64,000 nt of DNA from Streptomyces olivoverticillatus (GTDB lineage Bacteria > Actinomycetota > Actinomycetes > Streptomycetales > Streptomycetaceae). The translations under genes were made by a program, and so were the position numbers. How positions within the stretch are numbered: the first letter of the stretch is position 1; the number at the start of each line of letters is the position of its first letter. The stretch covers positions 518,899 to 582,898 of the forward strand of contig NZ_JACHJH010000003.1 of NCBI RefSeq assembly GCF_014203555.1, written 5' to 3'. The notes below the pieces were generated by a model. That model saw nothing but the letters and a program-made list of their open reading frames with translations, was not told the origin of the DNA and ran no database searches. Below are positions 17,602 through 27,509 of the stretch, in pieces.

Positions 17602-17741
17602 GGTGTGCCACCCGCGGTCCAGTGTGATGTAGGAACGCGCAACCCCGACCATCCGGAGCCGTCGGCATTCCCCAGGGTGCTCGACGGGCCGGGGGCCGGG
17701 AAGCGCCGTAATTCGCCGACACGAAGGGATCTGTTCCGCCC

Positions 17742-18845
17742 ATGTATGCAGCATCGACCTCCGTGTCCGCTCCGCCCCGGCCGCTCCGCCCCCAGCAGAG
17801 CGGCAGCGGGCCGTACCTCGACCCCTCCCATGCCGTGGGGGCCGCGTTCGGGGGCGCACGGGCGCGGAAGGCTCCGGGGATCGGCGCCCAACCGCTCAGC
17901 GGGAGAATCGACTTGTCCGGCCCCCAGGGCGCGCAGCTGCGTACGGTGATCTCTTCGGTTCATCGCATCTGCCCCGAGTTCAACCCCGTCCAGGTGCTCC
18001 GCCGGGGCAGCCGCTCGATCCTGCTGGTGGGCACGACCGGTCGCAGCACGGCCGTGGCCAAGTGTTTACTCGACCACTCCCCTGCCTGGACCGAGCGGTT
18101 CCAGCACGAAATAGCCACATACCGCGCGTTCGTCCGGCACCGCCCGCCGGTCCGGGTGCCCCGGCTGATCGCCGCCGACCCCGAAAGCTGCACTCTGGTC
18201 ATCGAGCGGATGCCCGGCCGCCCGGCCGCCGTCCAGCGGCATCCGGTGGACACCATCCCCCGCGCGGACGTCCGCGCGGCGCTGGGTGCGATCTGCCGGG
18301 TCAACCTCTGGCGGCCGCCGGCCGGGATGTTCGACATGCCGCTCGACTACGGCAAGCGCATCGCCCGCTACCACGAGCTGGGTCTGCTCACCGATCGTGA
18401 CCTCGGTGACCTGCAGAAGCTGCTGCACGGCCTGGCGCATGTGCAGGGCCAGTTCTGCCATGGCGACGCCCTGCTCTCCAACATCCTGCTCTCGCCCGCC
18501 GGACCGGTGCTGGTCGACTGGGACCACGCCGGCTGGTATCTCCCGGGGTACGACCTGGCCACCTTGTGGACGGTGCTCGGGGACGCCCCGGTGGCCCGGC
18601 GTCAGATCAGCCAGCATGCACAGGCCGCGGGGCCGACGTCCCGTGACGCCTTTCTGGTGAACCTGATGCTGGTGCTCACCCGTGAGATCCGGACGTACGA
18701 GACGGCGGTCCAGCGCGCCATGCACGAACCGGCGACGCCCGGCGCCGCCGAATCGGGTGAGGAGCAGCGGCTGGTGCTGCGCCGCCTGCACGACGACTGC
18801 GCCATGGCCCGGCGGGCCGTGCGGGCCGCCGTCGGCACGCGCTGA
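17742..18845 (+). CDS. APH/choline-kinase-fold phosphotransferase, 367 aa
   Basis: Aminoglycoside-phosphotransferase-fold kinase. VAKCLLDHS... is the Lys region; [15 protein letters not shown] carries the catalytic HxD...N loop; [21 protein letters not shown] holds the metal-binding DxD. The first ~60 residues are a disordered Ser/Pro/Gly-rich extension. Members phosphorylate small molecules or act as pseudo-regulators; the substrate is not predictable here. ATG at 17742, GAAGGG 13 nt upstream. It ends before two successive strong hairpins. Confidence 0.82.
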   Translation: MYAASTSVSAPPRPLRPQQSGSGPYLDPSHAVGAAFGGARARKAPGIGAQPLSGRIDLSGPQGAQLRTVISSVHRICPEFNPVQVLRRGSRSILLVGTTGRSTAVAKCLLDHSPAWTERFQHEIATYRAFVRHRPPVRVPRLIAADPESCTLVIERMPGRPAAVQRHPVDTIPRADVRAALGAICRVNLWRPPAGMFDMPLDYGKRIARYHELGLLTDRDLGDLQKLLHGLAHVQGQFCHGDALLSNILLSPAGPVLVDWDHAGWYLPGYDLATLWTVLGDAPVARRQISQHAQAAGPTSRDAFLVNLMLVLTREIRTYETAVQRAMHEPATPGAAESGEEQRLVLRRLHDDCAMARRAVRAAVGTR

Positions 18846-18866
18846 GCTCCTGATCCTCCAGCGTCC

Positions 18867-18897
18867 ACACGCCGCGCGGCCAACTCGCGCGGCGTGT
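18867..18897. terminator. Hairpin terminator of the phosphotransferase gene
   Basis: A perfect 12-bp stem ACACGCCGCGCG/CGCGCGGCGTGT with a 7-nt loop, starting 22 bp after the stop codon. Confidence 0.7.
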
Positions 18898-18963
18898 CGG
18901 CGTTCCCCCGTTCGGGGCCATTGCCACGCCCGGGGAAGGCGGCCGACAGGTCGGTGCCGCCAC

Positions 18964-18997
18964 ACGCCCACGACGGGAATCCCTCCGTCGTGGGCGT
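18964..18997. terminator. Second hairpin, possible backup terminator
   Basis: A perfect 13-bp stem (ACGCCCACGACGG with CCGTCGTGGGCGT) and 8-nt loop. The position after the first hairpin suggests a tandem terminator; a regulatory leader element of the downstream amidase is an alternative. Confidence 0.55.
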
Positions 18998-19157
18998 TGA
19001 CGCGCGTCACACCGCCACCGCAGTCTGATGACCGCCACCCCCAGCGGGATTGACGGATCGTCTGCTCGGCCGGTTGATCTTGGTAAGTTCGGTCCGCAGG
19101 CCTGATCGCATATCCATCACTCCAGCGCACGGCACGGCCCGTCCTGAGGAGGCCGCA

Positions 19158-21152
19158 TTGCGAGGATCCGCACCGGAATCACGGAACGCACCCCGGAGAG
19201 GCTCACGAAGAAGCCGCCGTTACCTGCGGGCGGCCGGCGCCGCCGCGTCGGCCGCCCTGCTGCTCCCCATGGTCTCGGCCCACCCCGCCGCCACCGCCGC
19301 GCAGCCGCACAGCGACACCCTGCAGAAGGAGTTCGCGGCCGCCGCGGCCGGACACCAGGTGCCCCTGAGCGTGCTGCTCGGGCTCTCCTATCTCGAATCC
19401 CGGTGGGATTCCCACGGTGGTGCGCCCAGCGTCACCGGCGGCTACGGCCCCATGCACCTCACCGATGCCGCCACGACACTGGCAGCCCTGCCGCACCACA
19501 GCGATGCCGGTGAGGACGCCCGCGGGGACGCCGGCCGCCCGCACGCCGTCCCGCGCACGGCCCTCCCGGCGCCCGCCACCCTCCCCGCCAGGCTGCGCAC
19601 CCTGGAGCGGGCCGCCTCGCTGACCGGGCTGTCCGCGAAGGCCCTGCGGGAGAGCTCCGCGGCCAACGTCCAGGGCGGCGCGGCCCTGCTCGCCGCCGAA
19701 CAGAAGCGGCTGGGCCTGCCGCTGAGCGCCGACCCCGCCGACTGGTACGGCGCCGTGGCCGGTTACTCGGGCGCCTCCGACGCCGCCACCGCCACCACCT
19801 TCGCCCATGACGTCTTCGACGCGATCCGCACCGGGCGGCGGCGCACGACGGACACCGGCCAGAGCATCACCCTCGCCGCGAGCCCTCAGCTCGCGCCGCG
19901 CACCGAGCAGATCGGGCAGCTCAAGCTGGGCACGGTCACGGACACCGGGGTCGAGTGCCCGCGCTCGGTGGCGTGCGAGTCGATCCCGGCGCCCTACCAG
20001 CAGCTGGACGGGAAGGACTACGGCAACCACGACCTCGCCGACCGGCCGGCGTCGCAGAAGGTCGACTTCATCGTCGTCCACGACACCGAAGGGACCTGGG
20101 AGACGACGATCAAGCTGATAAAGGATCCGGCGTACGTCTCCTGGAACTACACCGTCCGCTCGGGCGACGGGCACATCGCCCAGCATGTGCCGACCAAGGA
20201 CGTGGCCTGGCACGCGGGCAACTGGTTCGTGAACGCCAAGTCGGTCGGCATCGAGCACGAAGGGTTCCTGGCCCAGCCCGACGCCTGGTACACGGAGGAG
20301 ATGTACAGCACCTCCGCCCGGCTGGTGCGGTATCTCGCGCAGAAGCTCGGCATCCCGCTGGACCGCCAGCACATCGTGGGGCACGACAACGTCCCCGGCA
20401 CCGTCCCGTCCACGATCAAGGGGATGCACACCGACCCGGGTCCGTACTGGGACTGGGACCACTACTTCGAGCTGATGGGCAAGCCGTTCCGGCCGACGGC
20501 GGGCCCCTTCGCCCCCATGGTCACCATCCGGCCCGACTACGAGGACAACGAGACGGCCTACACCGGCTGCACCGGGCCGAACGAGCCGTGCCCCGCGCAC
20601 GGGTCCGGCGCGGTCCGGCTCTACACCGAGCCCCGGGAGGACGCCCCGCTGATCCGGGACATCGGCCTGCGCCCGGACGGCAGCCCGTCCACCACCGACG
20701 TCAACGACACCGGCGCCCGCGCCTCCACCGGGCAGCAGTTCGCCGTCGCCGACCGGCTGCGCGGCTGGACCGCGATCTGGTACCTGGGGCAGAAGGCCTG
20801 GTTCCGCAACCCCTGGTGGGACCCGGTGACCCTGGGCGCCCGCGGCAAGCTGGTCACGCCGAGGGCCGGGCTGAGCGAGATCCCGGTCTACGGGCGTGCC
20901 TACCCCGAGGCGGGCGCCTACCCCGCGGGCGTGCCGGTGCAGACGGTGACGCCGCTGCCGTACAAGCTGCTCGCCGGGCAGGCCTACGTCCTCGGCCAGA
21001 CGTCGCCGAGCGAGTATCTGTGGGCCACCACCTTCGAGCCCGCCGGGCACCGGGTGGTCCGGGGCAAGGACGTCTACTACGAGATCCAGTTCGGGCACCG
21101 GGTGGCCTTCGTCAAGGCCTCCGACGTGTCGGTCAGACCCTCGGGCCGGTAG
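19158..21152 (+). CDS. Secreted N-acetylmuramoyl-L-alanine amidase (Amidase_2) with N-terminal lytic-like domain, 664 aa
   Basis: Signal peptide with a long basic start (RRGSRRSRRYLRAAGAAASAALLLP). A goose-lysozyme/SLT-like segment with LLGLSYLESRWDSHGG (~65-90) follows. The Amidase_2 domain (~300-460) keeps zinc ligands in IVVHDTEG (His ~308) and GMHTDPGPYWDW (His and Asp) plus GIEHEG. The C-terminal ~200 residues are beta-rich and may bind the wall. It should cleave the amide between MurNAc and L-Ala in peptidoglycan. I chose TTG at 19158 because GAGGAGG lies five bases upstream; the TTG at 19050 has no such site. Confidence 0.88.
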   Translation: MRGSAPESRNAPRRGSRRSRRYLRAAGAAASAALLLPMVSAHPAATAAQPHSDTLQKEFAAAAAGHQVPLSVLLGLSYLESRWDSHGGAPSVTGGYGPMHLTDAATTLAALPHHSDAGEDARGDAGRPHAVPRTALPAPATLPARLRTLERAASLTGLSAKALRESSAANVQGGAALLAAEQKRLGLPLSADPADWYGAVAGYSGASDAATATTFAHDVFDAIRTGRRRTTDTGQSITLAASPQLAPRTEQIGQLKLGTVTDTGVECPRSVACESIPAPYQQLDGKDYGNHDLADRPASQKVDFIVVHDTEGTWETTIKLIKDPAYVSWNYTVRSGDGHIAQHVPTKDVAWHAGNWFVNAKSVGIEHEGFLAQPDAWYTEEMYSTSARLVRYLAQKLGIPLDRQHIVGHDNVPGTVPSTIKGMHTDPGPYWDWDHYFELMGKPFRPTAGPFAPMVTIRPDYEDNETAYTGCTGPNEPCPAHGSGAVRLYTEPREDAPLIRDIGLRPDGSPSTTDVNDTGARASTGQQFAVADRLRGWTAIWYLGQKAWFRNPWWDPVTLGARGKLVTPRAGLSEIPVYGRAYPEAGAYPAGVPVQTVTPLPYKLLAGQAYVLGQTSPSEYLWATTFEPAGHRVVRGKDVYYEIQFGHRVAFVKASDVSVRPSGR

Positions 21153-21171
21153 ACCGGCCGCGGCAGACGGC

Positions 21172-21207
21172 AGGAGCCCCGGCACGACGAGTCGTGCCGG
21201 GGCTCCT
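21172..21207. terminator. Strong bidirectional hairpin terminator
   Basis: A perfect 17-bp inverted repeat (21172-21188 with 21191-21207), so a tight hairpin of about 16 bp, between the convergent amidase and 166-aa genes. Confidence 0.8.
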
Positions 21208-21233
21208 TGCGCAGTGCGGGGCGCGCGGGCGCG

Positions 21234-21734
21234 CTAGCCGGCCTGGAACATCTCCGCAGGCAGCGGCTTGAGCAGCTGGTAGAGGTCGTCGGTGATCGGA
21301 CGGTCCCAGCTGGCGATGGTGACGAGCACGCCGTCGCTGCGGTCGAACTGGGTGCAGGAGATCCGGCCCTCGGAGCACTTCAGCCGCCGCACGATGAGGA
21401 GGTTGTCCTCGTGCATGACCGGCACGTCCTCGGTCTCCAGCACCTGCACCGGCTCGTCGTTGCCCAGCGCGGCCAGGAGCTGCGCCACCTCGAAGGGCAC
21501 CTGGCCCTCGGACAGCTCCCGCGCCGGGGAGCCCTCGGGGAGGTTGCCGATGATCATCGCCGGGCCGCGCCCGCCGAACAGGTCGTAGCGGAGGAAGACC
21601 CCCTGGCAGCTTCCGTCGGGCGCGGGCAGCAGCCCGGCCCCGAGGTCGCCAGGCCAGTCCCCGGGGTCCATGGCGAGGACGTCGAAGTCCGGCCCGGTCG
21701 GGGTGGCGGCGCTGCGGCGGCGGAGGAACGACAT
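21234..21734 (-). CDS. Conserved actinobacterial protein of unknown function, 166 aa
   Basis: A basic N-terminus (MSFLRRRSAATP) precedes a compact alpha/beta domain with VFLRYDLFGGRGPAMIIG, VQVLETEDVPVMHEDNLLIVRRL and a C-terminal DDLYQLLKPLPAEMF. No catalytic motif or membrane segment recognised. I prefer ATG at 21734 to the upstream GTG/ATG codons because the conserved-looking protein begins there; the ribosome site is weak. Followed by a very strong terminator. Confidence 0.7.
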   Translation of the reverse strand: MSFLRRRSAATPTGPDFDVLAMDPGDWPGDLGAGLLPAPDGSCQGVFLRYDLFGGRGPAMIIGNLPEGSPARELSEGQVPFEVAQLLAALGNDEPVQVLETEDVPVMHEDNLLIVRRLKCSEGRISCTQFDRSDGVLVTIASWDRPITDDLYQLLKPLPAEMFQAG

Positions 21735-21810
21735 GCCCACATCGTACGTGCCCCTCCCCACCGCACGCGCCCGGGGAACCCGCTCGGGCGGTGCGCGTCC
21801 GGGTGCACGT

Positions 21811-22209
21811 CTAGACGTACCGGGCGGCGAGGCGCTCCAGCAGCCCGACGGCCTCGGCGGCCCGCTCGTAGGGCACGAAGAGGTGGTCGTGGTGGAAGCC
21901 CGCCACGACGTTGCAGCTCAGCCCGGCCTCGGCCAGGGCCTGGGCCACGGCCGCCGTCAGCCCGACGGCTTCCAGCGCGGAGTGCACCCGCAGGGTGATC
22001 CGCCCGGCCACGTAGGAGTACTCCAGCCCCGCCGCGTCGGCATCCTCCTGCCGTACGACAAGGGTGAGCCCCTCTTCCTCCGCCACCGTGACCACCGGAC
22101 GGACGCCTTCGGGCACGCCACCGTCCACCACGGCATAGACGAAACGGCCGGGATCGAGGTGGGGCCGCATGCTGCCGAGCAGCTTTCTCAGATCGCGTTC
22201 TCCTGCCAC
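21811..22209 (-). CDS. ACT-domain protein, 132 aa
   Basis: A two-ACT-like small protein: the N-terminal part has RFVYAVVDGGVPEGVRPVVTVAEEEGLTLVV and the C-terminal part ITLRVHSALEAVGLTAAVAQALAEAGLSCNVVAGFHHDHLFVP, the classic beta-alpha-beta ACT signature. Such stand-alone ACT proteins bind amino acids or similar ligands; the ligand here is unknown. GTG start at 22209. Divergent from the leucine-rich-repeat gene 50 bp away. Confidence 0.85.
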   Translation of the reverse strand: MAGERDLRKLLGSMRPHLDPGRFVYAVVDGGVPEGVRPVVTVAEEEGLTLVVRQEDADAAGLEYSYVAGRITLRVHSALEAVGLTAAVAQALAEAGLSCNVVAGFHHDHLFVPYERAAEAVGLLERLAARYV

Positions 22210-22259
22210 GCAGCCATCCTACGCGGGGGCACCGACAGCACAGCGGATACAGTCCGGCC

Positions 22260-22982
22260 ATGGCGACCGGCACCCTCGACTACTGGAACCACGGGCTGAC
22301 GCAGATACCCGACGCCGTCTGGCAGTCGGAAGGCCTGCGCGTGCTGATCGTGGCCGGCAACGAACTGACCGAGCTGCCGCCGCGCATCGGCCAACTGACG
22401 GACCTGCACACGCTCGACCTCGGACACAATGCGCTGACGGACGTGCCCGAAGCACTGGGGGACCTGACCGGGCTGAGCCGCTTCCTCTACCTGCACGACA
22501 ACCGGCTCGCCACACTGCCCGCCGCCCTGGGGCGCCTGACGGCGCTCCGCTATCTGAACGTCGGCGGGAACAGGCTGGGCGAACTGCCCGGCGAACTCGG
22601 CGGCATGAACGCCCTGGTGGAGCTGCGCGCCCAGGACAACCGGCTGGCCCGTCTGCCCGATGCCCTCGGCCGCCTGGCACACTTGCGCGAGCTGTGGCTG
22701 CGCGGCAACGTGCTGACGGGCCTGCCGCAATCCCTCGCCGCGCTGGGTGAGTTGCGCATGCTGGAGCTGCGGGACAATGCGCTCGGCTCGGTGCCGGAGG
22801 CGCTGCGCGGGCTGCCGTTGTTGCGCTGCCTCGACCTGCGGTCGAACCGCCTGACGGAACTCCCCCACTGGCTCGCGGACTTGCCCTCGCTGGAGAAGCT
22901 CGACCTGCGGTGGAATCCGCTCGCACCCGCGACCGGGCTGCTCGATGCGCTGGCGGCGCGCGGGTGCGTGGTCCTGCACTGA
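22260..22982 (+). CDS. Cytoplasmic leucine-rich-repeat protein, 240 aa
   Basis: About nine 23-residue LRR units of the bacterial/plant-RSU type (L..L.L..N.L..LP..L..L..L): e.g. LHTLDLGHNALTDVPEALG, LRYLNVGGNRLGELPGELG, LRCLDLRSNRLTELPHWLA. There is no signal peptide, membrane helix or catalytic domain, so the whole protein is one LRR solenoid, presumably a protein-binding scaffold. ATG start 22260 with no Shine-Dalgarno; GATACAGT 10 bases upstream could be the -10 of a near-leaderless transcript. Stand-alone LRR proteins are uncommon in Streptomyces. Confidence 0.88.
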   Translation: MATGTLDYWNHGLTQIPDAVWQSEGLRVLIVAGNELTELPPRIGQLTDLHTLDLGHNALTDVPEALGDLTGLSRFLYLHDNRLATLPAALGRLTALRYLNVGGNRLGELPGELGGMNALVELRAQDNRLARLPDALGRLAHLRELWLRGNVLTGLPQSLAALGELRMLELRDNALGSVPEALRGLPLLRCLDLRSNRLTELPHWLADLPSLEKLDLRWNPLAPATGLLDALAARGCVVLH

Positions 22983-22995
22983 GGCCGAAAGGGCG

Positions 22996-23235
22996 CTACG
23001 TCAGGTCGAAGGCGCCGTCGCGCGCCTTGAGGACGAAGGCGCGCCACTCGCCCGGCGAGAAGATCACCGCCGGGACGTCCGGCTCGCGCCGGTCCCGCAT
23101 GGCGATGTAGCCCTCGACGAAGGCGATCTGCACGTTCCCCCGCCGCCCCTGCCCGCTCGACTGCCAGGTGGCGTTGGCGAGGTCGAGGTCCGGCTTCACT
23201 TCGCCTGCCAGTCGTTCAGTCGTGCTCTCCGCCAC
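22996..23235 (-). CDS. DUF397 protein, 79 aa
   Basis: Small Streptomyces protein with the DUF397 core: ANATWQSSGQGRRGNVQIAFVEGYIAMRDRREP, then VIFSPGEWRAFVLKARDGAFDL. GTG start at 23235 with GGAGGAG upstream. These proteins usually sit beside an XRE-type regulator of the BldB/WhiJ-like regulatory sets; no such partner is adjacent here, so this copy is an orphan. It converges with the LRR gene, 13 bp between stops. Confidence 0.9.
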   Translation of the reverse strand: MAESTTERLAGEVKPDLDLANATWQSSGQGRRGNVQIAFVEGYIAMRDRREPDVPAVIFSPGEWRAFVLKARDGAFDLT

Positions 23236-23363
23236 GTCCGCGCTCCTCCCGGTTCGCCTACCCGGACACACCCTAGCGACCGGCGCCGGTGCCGGACAGG
23301 CCGCCGACGCCGGGTCCGCCGGGCACCGGCGAAAAGCAGTGAACTGCCTGCACACACCCGGCT

Positions 23364-24526
<1,163 letters not shown>

Positions 24527-24530
<4 letters not shown>

Positions 24531-25591
24531 GGGCGCTCTCCCTCCAGTACGGCCACGAGGTTCTGCTGGAGGCACGGCCCCGACGTGGCGTGGGCCAGCG
24601 CCCGGTCCGAGGCGCCCCGGTGGATGCGGGCGGCGGCTTCGCCGAGCCGGATCAGGCCCGTGGCCATGACGGGGTTGGCGGCGAGCGCGCCGCCCGAGGG
24701 GTTGACGAGGACGTCGTCGCCGAGCCGGAGCGCCGTGCGCAGGACGACTTCCTGGGCGGTGAAGGGCGCGTGGAGTTCGGCGGTGTCGACGGGTGCGGTG
24801 AAGGCGCCGGCGTGCTCGGCGGCCAGCCGGGTGGAGGGCGAGTCGGTGAGGTCGCGCACGCCGAGGCCGTGGGGTTCGATGCGGTGGTCGATGCCGCGGA
24901 TCCAGGCGGGGCGCGGGCAGATGCGGCGTGCCGTGTCGTCGGCGGCGAGGACGACGGCGGCCGCTCCGTCGCTGATGGGCGGGGCGTCGTGGGTGCGCAG
25001 CGGCCGCAGCAGGTGGTCGGCTTCGAGGAGGCGCTCGGCGGGGGCGGAGCCTTGGAGCTGGGCGTGCGGATTGGCCGTGGCGGCCCGGCGGTTGCGTACG
25101 GCGATGCCGGCGAGGGCGCGCTCGTCGGTGGCGCCGGCGTCGATGAGCGCCTGCGTCTGGAGTGCGGCGAGGGCGATCGGGTCGGGCCACAGGGGGGCGA
25201 CGTAGTAGGGGTCGAGCTGCCGGGTGAGGACCGCGCGCAGGTCCCCGGGCGAGGACTTGCCGCAGGCGTAGACGAGTGCGGTGTCGGCCTCGCCGGTCAG
25301 GAGCTTGACCCAGGCCTCGTAGAGCGCCCAGGCGCCGTCCGTCTCCACGTGGGATTCGGCGATCGGGGGCCAGGCGCCGACGCTGTCGAGCGCCATGGTG
25401 AAGGAGAAGGGGCGGCCCGCGAGGTAGTCGGAGGAGCCGGAGCAGGTGAAGCCGGGGGTGCCGGGGTCCAGGCCCGCCTGGTCGAGCACGTCGCGGAGCA
25501 CGGGCAGCAGCATCTCCGCCTCGGAGGTCTCGGGGGTGCGGCGGCGGTGGTCGCTCTGGGCGAAGGCGACGATGGCGACGTCCCGCGTCAC
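24527..25591 (-). CDS. SCPx/lipid-transfer-type thiolase-like protein, 354 aa
   Basis: Paralogue of the next gene in the operon: VAIVAFAQSDHRRR at the N-terminus, CSGSSDYLAGRPFSFTMALD, THDAPPISDGAAAVVLA, and C-terminal VLVNPSGGALAANPVMATGLIRLGEAAARI. Loss of canonical thiolase nucleophile context again points to the Ltp group. Two Ltp-type proteins made side by side often form a heteromeric enzyme. GTG start with 4-bp overlap onto the OB-fold gene. Confidence 0.85.
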
Positions 25592-26565
25592 AGCAGCTCC
25601 TTGTAGGCGTCGTAGGGGGCGTCGGGCTCGCCGGTGGGCCGGTAGTGGTCGGGGTGGCGGGCGCCTTCGGTCCATACGGGCTCGACGCGCATGCCCATGC
25701 GCACCCGGTCGTAGGGGATGCCGGCGATGCGCCCGTGGAGGGCGAGGTCGGCGCCGTCGAGGGCGATGTGGGCGTAGACGTAGGGCACGTCGATCTCCAG
25801 CCCCTTGGCCTTGATGTTGACGACGCAGAAGGTGGTGACGGTGCCGCGCGGGCCGACTTCGGTCTGTTCGTCGGTGGGGGTGCCGCAGGTGGGGCAGGCG
25901 CCGCGGGGCGGGACGTGGACCTTGTGGCAGGCGGGGCAGCGCTCGCCGAGGATGCGGCGCCCGGCGAGGGCGGTGAGGTAGCGGGTCTGGGCGCGGCCGG
26001 GGGTGTAGGTGTAGTCGAGCCGGGCGGAGGTGGTGATGCCGGTGACCGGGTCGGCGAAGGCGCCGGAGTGCGCGGTGGCCCGGGGCGCGGCCGGGCTGTC
26101 GTACGGTTCGAAGCAGGCGATGTCGGTGATGGCGCCCGTCCGGCGGACCGCCCAGCGGATGCGCACGCGCAGGCCGGTATGGACGGCGTCGGGTCCGGGC
26201 GCGTCGAGGGCGTGCAGGAGTGCGGTGTCGGCGCCGTCGAGGCGGACGAGGACCCAGGCGAAGGGGGTGGCCAGGGGCTGCCCGCGGCGTGGGGCGGGGT
26301 TCCAGGCCCAGGTGGTGACGGTGCCGGTGGCGGCGGTCTCGACGAGGTCGCGGATCTCCTCGGCGGTGACGGGGTCGTATTCGACGGGCGGTACGAGCAC
26401 CCTGCCGTCGCGGGTGCGCACGCCCAGGACGGTGCGCTCGCGCAGGCCGGTGAGGAACGCGCTCTGGACGGGGCCGAGGGAGCGGGTGAAGGGGAACTCG
26501 ACGACCAGGGGGGCGGTGAGGGTCTCGGGCGTGGGTCCGGGCATCGGCGGCCGGTCTCCCTTCAC
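25588..26565 (-). CDS. Double DUF35/OB-fold acyl-CoA-associated protein, 325 aa
   Basis: Two tandem DUF35 modules. The C-terminal one (~190-325) has the complete zinc ribbon CPACHKVHVPPRGACPTC followed by an OB fold (GTVTTFCVVNIKAKG). The N-terminal one (~20-160) shows the same layout with the ribbon cysteines lost (VLGVRTRDGRVLVPPVEYDP). So this is an internal duplication with one decayed zinc site. DUF35 partners cooperate with Ltp-type thiolases and hydratases on bulky acyl-CoAs. GTG start at 26565 keeps the 4-bp overlap; ATG 26544 is an alternative. Confidence 0.85.
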   Translation of the reverse strand: MKGDRPPMPGPTPETLTAPLVVEFPFTRSLGPVQSAFLTGLRERTVLGVRTRDGRVLVPPVEYDPVTAEEIRDLVETAATGTVTTWAWNPAPRRGQPLATPFAWVLVRLDGADTALLHALDAPGPDAVHTGLRVRIRWAVRRTGAITDIACFEPYDSPAAPRATAHSGAFADPVTGITTSARLDYTYTPGRAQTRYLTALAGRRILGERCPACHKVHVPPRGACPTCGTPTDEQTEVGPRGTVTTFCVVNIKAKGLEIDVPYVYAHIALDGADLALHGRIAGIPYDRVRMGMRVEPVWTEGARHPDHYRPTGEPDAPYDAYKELL

Positions 26566-27365
26566 GCGCGCCGGTAGACGGCGGGGCGTTTCTCGGCGAA
26601 GGCGCGGGTGCCTTCCTTGGCGTCGGCGGTGTCGAAGATCGGCCTGCCACGCTCGAGTTCGAGCCGGAGGCCGTCGGCTTCGCTGAGGGCGGCGGTGTCG
26701 TGGACGCAGGCCTTGACGGCTTCGACGGCGAGCGGGCCGTTGGCGTTGATCAGTGCGGCGGTTTCCAGCGCTCGTTCCAGCGCCGTGCCGTCGGGGACGA
26801 CGTGGCCGATCAGCCCGATCCGGGCGGCCTCGGCGGCCGGGTAGGGGCGGCCGGTGAGGAGCATTTCCAGGGCGTGGGTGCGGGGGATCTGGCGGGCCAG
26901 GCGGACGGTGGAGCCGCCGATGGGGAACAGTCCGCGCCGCACTTCGAACAGGCCGAAGGTGGCGCTCTCGCCCGCGATGCGGATGTCGGTGCCCTGGAGG
27001 ATCTCGGTGCCGCCGGCGACGCAGGGACCTTCGACGGCGGCGATGACGGGTTTGCGCGGCCGGTGGTGCCGGAGCATGGCCTTCCAGTGCAGGTCGGGGT
27101 CGGCCTTCAGCCGGGCGCGCACGGGGTCGCCCGGGTCCGTGCCGTGCCCGGAGAGGGCCTTGAGGTCCATGCCGGAGCAGAAGGCGCCGCCCGCGCCGGT
27201 GAGGACGACGCTGCGGATGGCGTCGTCGGCGTCGGCGAGCATCCAGCCGTCGTGGAGGCCGACGAGCATCGGCAGGGAGAGGGCGTTCCTGGCCTCCGGC
27301 CGGTCGAGGGTGAGTACGAGGGTTGCTCCGACGCGCTCGACGGTGAGGTGTTCGGTGCCGGCCAT
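26562..27365 (-). CDS. Enoyl-CoA hydratase/isomerase (crotonase family), 267 aa
   Basis: Crotonase fold: VLTLDRPEARNALSLPM, oxyanion-hole region GAGGAFCSGMDLKAL and KPVIAAVEGPCVAGGTEI, then FEVRRGLFPIGGSTVRLARQIP. Predicted to hydrate an enoyl-CoA in the acyl-CoA pathway encoded by this cluster. First gene of the minus-strand operon. ATG at 27365 with GGGGAAGGA seven bases upstream. Its promoter region holds the 17-bp inverted repeat shared with the operon at 42.5 kb. Confidence 0.9.
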   Translation of the reverse strand: MAGTEHLTVERVGATLVLTLDRPEARNALSLPMLVGLHDGWMLADADDAIRSVVLTGAGGAFCSGMDLKALSGHGTDPGDPVRARLKADPDLHWKAMLRHHRPRKPVIAAVEGPCVAGGTEILQGTDIRIAGESATFGLFEVRRGLFPIGGSTVRLARQIPRTHALEMLLTGRPYPAAEAARIGLIGHVVPDGTALERALETAALINANGPLAVEAVKACVHDTAALSEADGLRLELERGRPIFDTADAKEGTRAFAEKRPAVYRRA

Positions 27366-27446
27366 GGCTGTCCTTCCCCTGGCGGTCGTCGGTCGGTCCC
27401 AGGCCCAGAACAGGGTGCAGGAGGCGGGGGCGCGGTTCAATAGTTT

Positions 27447-27463
27447 TCTGACGCTACGTCAGA
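27447..27463. promoter_or_regulatory. TetR-type operator TCTGACG-CTA-CGTCAGA (copy 1)
   Basis: Perfect 7-bp inverted repeat with a 3-bp spacer between the divergent crotonase and acyl-CoA synthetase starts (82 and 47 bp away). The identical arms recur at 42605-42621. Size and symmetry suit a TetR-family repressor controlling both sets. Confidence 0.7.
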
Positions 27464-27509
27464 TTCTTTGCCCGGACCTCCCTTCCCCCCTCCGGCGGTC
27501 GGCGCTCTA

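Larger units (their letters stand above)
18846..19157. other. Intergenic region with two tandem hairpins
   Basis: Just over 300 bp between the phosphotransferase and the amidase, with two perfect inverted repeats (listed below) and then the amidase promoter region. No gene with normal codon bias is present, although an in-frame TTG at 19050 could extend the amidase. Confidence 0.5.
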
